The notes under the pieces: model-generated
What the model was told of the DNA's origin: nothing
The model's input: the letters and a program-made list of their open reading frames with translations, nothing else
Database searches by the model: none
Shown here: positions 58,973 through 64,000 of the stretch, piece after piece
How the letters are laid out: each line of letters begins with the position of its first letter
How positions within the stretch are numbered: the first letter of the stretch is position 1
Assembly (NCBI GenBank): GCA_019137255.1
Contig: WPDH01000100.1
Span: 248,001-312,000, forward strand
Direction: 5' to 3'
DNA: 64,000 bases
DNA from: Corinectria fuckeliana
Taxonomy: Eukaryota; Ascomycota; Sordariomycetes; Hypocreales; Nectriaceae
Position numbers and translations under genes: made by a program

Positions 58973-61900
58973 AGGGAAGTGGGCTTCACCAGTTACGGTA
59001 TGAGGCATGAGACATGAAGTATCTGTAGGTACTAAGGTGCATAGTTACGGTGCGGAATTGGAGTTTGAGGGTTGATGGGAAAATGTCGTTTTGGAGTTCC
59101 AGCATTGGCAAGGGATACAGGGTTGCAGGGAGTCTTGCATATATATACAGCTGAACAGGTGGCACAATGCATGGTCCTCAGCCGCCTTCAGCACACTCGT
59201 GTTTTTGAGAAACAAGTGTAATTGGGTTTTGTCCAGCCATTCGAATGTTTCCCGGTAGCAGTCATCGGACGATACAGTCTGGTTTGTCAATGCAGCTTGT
59301 TGCTGACAACCAACCATCGGTACCAATGGAAGGTTTGGGGTCGCGTAAATGCCCAGTCTACCTACCAACCTACCTATTGCTGGCATTCATTGAAAGAATC
59401 GACTCAGTAATAAACCACCCGATACCGCAGGCAATTGTCAACCGAACGAAGGGGACAGACCGGAACTACCCCAACAGCTCAAACACTCGACCATGCACCA
59501 TGATGATACCCGGAAGGCAACCACAAAGACCAGACAGTGACTCAATGGCAACTCCGAACACTCCAGCAACACGAGTCGACTCAAAGTGGCGATGCAAGCC
59601 CACTAACGGAGGCCTGTTTGGCACACGCAAGCACAATCCACGATAGCCGGCCCCATGATGGGAACTGCGTCATTCGCCGGGGACATGCAGAAACGAAAGA
59701 AACGAAAAAGAAAACGACCCGACTCGGCCGGAAACTGGAGCGGCCCCTGCCGCAAGGCTGAGTTCCGCCAACCGTCAGAGGTCAAAGTCCCCGCAAGCTG
59801 AGACCCGGGAGCCGACGTAATTAGCACAGCAGCGAAGAAGGCAAGTATCATCCCGTGCCAGCCTGCGCCCTGGCATCGGCAGGCCACAGCTGAGACAGTA
59901 GAACGATTGATCGGGTGGTCGCGGAGAGCGGCGCAACTTGACAGCGCCCATTTTGGTTCGGCTTGTGGCGCGTGGAGGGGATAAGACACCACTAACGCAA
60001 GGGAGTGGCTTTCGTCACGCAACAAGCCACATGGAACTCGGACTGCCCATAGGCCAACCTCCAAGAAGCTAGTCTAGACTCTTGCTATTCACAGAGCCAT
60101 GCTCGACGGTCCAGGTTGGGGTGGGCGAAGCGGCACGCCAATAGCGTTGTTGGCTGGCTCAGTTACGGATACAGTCATTGTTATTACTCTCATAGTGAGG
60201 TTTCGCTCAACAGGTACGAGACAAGCAAAAAGACGAGGACGTCTGATTATCTTCTTCGCCAGGAGAGACGTCGAAAGACGACTGTCGGACCAGATAGATA
60301 CATAGTAGACAGACGGTCGGCACGCCATGGAAAGTAGCGGTGTGAGTGGCAACCCAAAGGCCATCTCATCCCATCCCAACGAGTAGTCTGTGGTCGGTGT
60401 GGTGCGTGGGGATGAGGATGGGGATGGAGAACGATGCGAATGGCCTGGGAGGCGCAAAAATGCAATCGAGGGTGGGATCGAGCTGGACGTGGACGGTTGG
60501 ACGGGTTGTTGGCGGACAAGGGGGCTGGCGAAAGCAGGCCACGCCTACGCCCACGCTCCTTGTCAGATCTCTTCCTGTCCGTGATCAGTGATCAGTGATG
60601 GGCTGCAGTACACATTGGTCCTGAATTGACCAGTGCTTTCCGTTCCTATCGAGAAGGTCAACCCAATCACCCCAGTGCCGAGACTTGGCTAACTCGCCCG
60701 AGCCATGCTGGACCGTCGACACACTCATCCAGGCTTGATCTGCAGGAAGCCCAGAATGGGAAGTCCGTTTCTTTCGGGGTAACTTGCCCGGTTGACGACT
60801 ACAGTAGCTTTCCAACACTTGTTTGGATTTGCCCCGTGCCTGTGCCTGGCTGTCACTTCCAGGGCCTGGAGTCTTACTCTGGTCCCTAGACCTGGGATAA
60901 AGAGGACCCTTCAGGTACGAACTACGCCCGCACATTAGGTGATCGGCGGAGGCGATGCCCTCCTCGCGCAAACCCAATCCTCCCCATCCCAACCCCCCTT
61001 TTGCCCGGAACCTGGAAGGCTTGGAGGCGACCGTCGACAACCTTGGGCGATCCCTTGACAGGACAGAACAAGATTTGGCGGTTCCAAGCCTAAAATAGAT
61101 AGTGTCGTCGGCCAGCTCCTCCCCGCACAGTGGCCTGGCAAATGATAATGACGCTGGCGAGAACGACTCGTGGCGGATGGTGGAATGGAGCAGCATTTGG
61201 ATTTCCGCTAGACTGGCGGTGGTCTTGGTCGAGGGCCAAATGATCTAAGCGAGATCGAGGACGGGTAAGTTCTACTTCATATGTACTACTCATAGAGACA
61301 AAGCCAACAAAGCCAAAGAAGCCAAAGCAATCGGCAGTGAAAGCTTGGTGGTGTGGTATGTGCGGTGCCGATGTATGGTCGTGGTCGGGGTGGGTAGTCT
61401 ACATGTTACTGTATGTAACGACGGGGAGTCGAAGCACTGGAACCAGTTCCGTCAAGAAGCGGCATGAGTGATGGGCAGTGACTCGCAGGTCATCTGTGGT
61501 TGATTGACGAGATCGCTCCTCAGCGTCAGGCGTCTTTTGCGCCGCCGTCGTCACTCTCTCACGGCTCGGCCAGCACACGCAATCAGTCTTGCGACAGCGG
61601 GAGGGATCCCCCCACCACCACCGGACCTCCGATCCCAGTGCCCAGTTCGGTCTCGGTTGACGCCCGCTCTCGCCGCCGCCGAGAAAGAGTTCATGCGTGA
61701 AGGCTGCGTGGAGCAACCCAGACGATCAGCATGGCCTCCCCGGGCGGCAGCGCCAATCCAGCCAGCCCTGGCCCGGCTCTGCCAATGGATTGCTTGACGC
61801 CGAGGATTGCAGATGCGGATTCATATGCAGAGCGCAGCCAGACGCAGAAGACGCAGCAAGGCCCGTGGGCGAGGCAAAGTGGTGCGGTCCGGTCGGCGGT

Positions 61901-64000
61901 GCGATGCGGATGCACACTGGTCCCAGCCAGAACCAGAACGTGCAGCGTGGGTTGGGTATAATCGTGCATACCTAGGATGATCATTTGGTTGCTGATACAG
62001 TACGTTTTGTCTCCGAAATGCAGCCACTCAACCACTCTATTCGTACACCACTGTAGCACGCAAGCACAGAAATAGTTGAGACAGTATGTAGCATGTAGTA
62101 TGTAGACAAACTGTGGCTATCAGACAGTGGCCAAGAACCTGACTTTGAGCAACTTGAATACCCGGCACCGGCCAGCTGTTGTACCAAACCATAGCAAGTT
62201 ACACAAGTAGAAGACACACAGACACAGACACAGCCATCATCGCGTTTTCTTTGTCAGAAAGTTAGACTATGGGCTGACAGTTGAGACAGTTTCTAACAGA
62301 GAAGTCACCATGACCTTGTGAACTACATATAGCAGTAAGTTGCATCTTGATTACAACCAACAGCCAGAATACTATCAATCGGTGGGAGTGAAGCGATCAG
62401 CACTCTCCCTCCAGTCTCTCCACACTTCCCACAGTGCGCAGAGACAACCAAGCCTCTCCAGCCGCCACGTTTCCATGGACCCTGGCTCCTGGCAGAAGGG
62501 GCCCTTGCCCACACGTCCATTGACACACTCGCCGCCTCCCTTGGAACCCCCCCTTGACCTAGCTCAGGCAAGCCAGCCCTGAGAGAGTCCGAATACCCAC
62601 AACCCAGAGGCGAAGGCGCGAGGATGATGGAGGAACCCCCGGTCGAGGCCGCCCAGTCACAGCAGATCGCCACCCTCCCTCAGTCGTTAGTGGTCGGGGA
62701 TGGATTGGATCCCAATGCTTGCTGCCAAGCGCTAGCGCCCCCTGCCTCAACTTTGGGAGCGTGGTGCTTGGCTGGCAAGCTGGGTCGCAACCGGCCGCGC
62801 CCACTTCGATTTCCACTTCCCACCGTCTCACTGCAACCCGCCAAACCCGCAGAGGAGCGTTGGAGGGTTGGATCGGGAGCTTCGAGGCACAACCGCCACC
62901 AGAACCAACAGGGTTCACCAACCTTGCGCCTAGAACTGACTGGGTTGCGGTTGAGGGACCATGGGCATTGTTTGGGTCTCGGCACTGTACGTTGCGGTAC
63001 GAAGCAATTAGTCTGCACGATGCAACTCCTGAGCTGCAGGCGGGACTTCCGAGGCAAACGTCCAGCTTCCTTCTGTACTCCCTACTCCGTGCTCCCCGCT
63101 GTAGCTCACTGATCTGTACTCCATACCCTAGAAGCCAAACGCCAGACAACCGCCAGGATAACAAAATATGCATACTATGTACACCAATACCTCGTACCTC
63201 GTAGTCTGGTCTGTCTCAATTCCCCAATGGATCATTGCGGAGCCAGGGGCAGTGCGAAGAGAGTCGCTGTCGCAGAATGAGAAACGCTCGCCGTTCCTCA
63301 CGCGGCGGCTGCGGTGGATAAAAACAATCTCCAGCATGTCAACAAACAAAGGCCGCCCATAACCCAATCACGTCCACTAGAACTCCAGCGGGAGAGCGCC
63401 TAGTAGGCACAGCAAAGGGGGTAAGAGGGGGCTTGAGACAATGGCCCTGGCGCTCATCAAGACCGGTGCAGGCACGCGGCCCTTGTGGTGCCTGAGGCTG
63501 TCAGCGCTGCTGCATGGTAGTACATCATCGGTACTCACCTGAGGGGCACCTGACGGGCGCCCCTCCCTCTGGAGCCACTGAGCCAGTGTCGAATGTTCCA
63601 CGATCCATTTTTGGGTGGATGTCAACAAAGGCGCACGCACACCTTCTAATACCTAGCGGTTGGCGATGCACTCTTTTGATCCAGTTGATGCTGGCCGCCG
63701 ACTTGGCGGGCTGGCTACTGGCTCATGTGCTGTACAATACGTCCTGCGCAAGGTTGGCGAATGGCGAACACCAAGTACACCACAAAGGAGGAGTAAGTGC
63801 CTACCTAGGTAGGCAACTAAGTTCGCTGGCTGGGCAAACCGGGGTGAGAAAGGCTCACACGGTGCGCTGAAAACGCACCATGGAAGCCTTGCTAGTGCTT
63901 GGAGGCATTCGCTGGGGCTCGCCGGGTCTACTAATTAGTATGTAATATCGGTGCAGTCAAGTGACGGCACTGGAATGGGATGGCCCGAGGCCGCCGAAGT
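58973..64000. other. Right-end region without a supported gene, about 5 kb
   Basis: The ssn8 3' UTR occupies the first few hundred bases. Beyond it, frames such as 60585-61196 (-) and 62559-63173 (-) have no domain and no clear start or splice pattern. A perfect 18-nt palindrome is at 63798-63815. I cannot tell whether an unspliced or non-coding gene lies here. Confidence 0.4.
63798..63815. repeat. Perfect 18-nt palindrome
   Basis: TGCCTACCTAGGTAGGCA is its own reverse complement, centred on CCTAGG. Similar ACCTAGGT-type units recur in this window. Confidence 0.9.

Noticed and set aside
60585..63173. Minus-strand frames of about 200 codons at 60585-61196 and 62559-63173
   Set aside because: No recognisable motif, opposite-strand frames equally long, no clear introns or start context.

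Overview
The window is nuclear DNA of a filamentous ascomycete (Pezizomycotina, probably a Sordariomycete). The evidence is short introns of 47-205 nt with GTAAGT-like donors and CTAAC-type branch points, recognisable fungal single-copy genes (Elongator subunit 1, Bud6, the HPt phosphorelay protein, cyclin C, a calcium-regulated mitochondrial carrier), long pyrimidine-rich leaders and many short microsatellites. No tRNA, rRNA, CRISPR or intact transposon was found. All exon junctions given here were worked out by eye from splice motifs, reading-frame continuity and family resemblance.

Layout. 0-2.3 kb: no supported gene. 2.4-4.3 kb (-): DHA1-type MFS drug/polyamine transporter. 6.5-8.2 kb (-): myo-inositol/sugar-porter-type MFS transporter. 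8.6-9.9 kb (-): TetX-like FAD monooxygenase with a frame-neutral GC-AG intron. 12.1-15.2 kb (+): Bud6/AIP3 polarity protein. 15.7-19.8 kb (-): ELP1, tail to tail with bud6. 20.8-22.0 kb (+): Ser/Arg-rich DUF3984-like protein. 22-30.5 kb: a long gene-poor stretch ending in the pyrimidine-rich leader of ypd1 (30.6-31.2 kb, +). 32.4-33.1 kb (+): 2H phosphoesterase. 34.0-35.7 kb (+): conserved-looking coiled-coil protein of unknown function. 38.8-39.6 kb (+): putative zinc-finger orphan. 41.8-44.0 kb (-): tRNA(Ile)-lysidine synthase-like enzyme. 46.2-48.1 kb (+): BTB-domain protein with a large insert in the fold. 48.7-51.0 kb (-): single-pass membrane protein with DUF4097-like beta repeats. 52.8-53.7 kb (-): broken LaeA/UMTA-like methyltransferase. 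54.7-57.0 kb (-): EF-hand mitochondrial carrier SAL1, divergent from cyclin C/ssn8 (57.9-59.0 kb, +). 59-64 kb: nothing supported.

The genes do not form an operon-like unit or a secondary-metabolite cluster. Most are housekeeping or signalling genes (tRNA wobble modification by ELP1 and the TilS-like enzyme, polarity by Bud6, two-component signalling by Ypd1, Mediator kinase by cyclin C, mitochondrial adenine-nucleotide transport by SAL1), with transporter and redox genes at the left end. I did not find a convincing new multi-gene system. The best leads are the multiply disabled methyltransferase pseudogene, the frame-neutral GC-AG intron inside a nucleotide-binding motif, and several orphan proteins with clear architecture and no known role.
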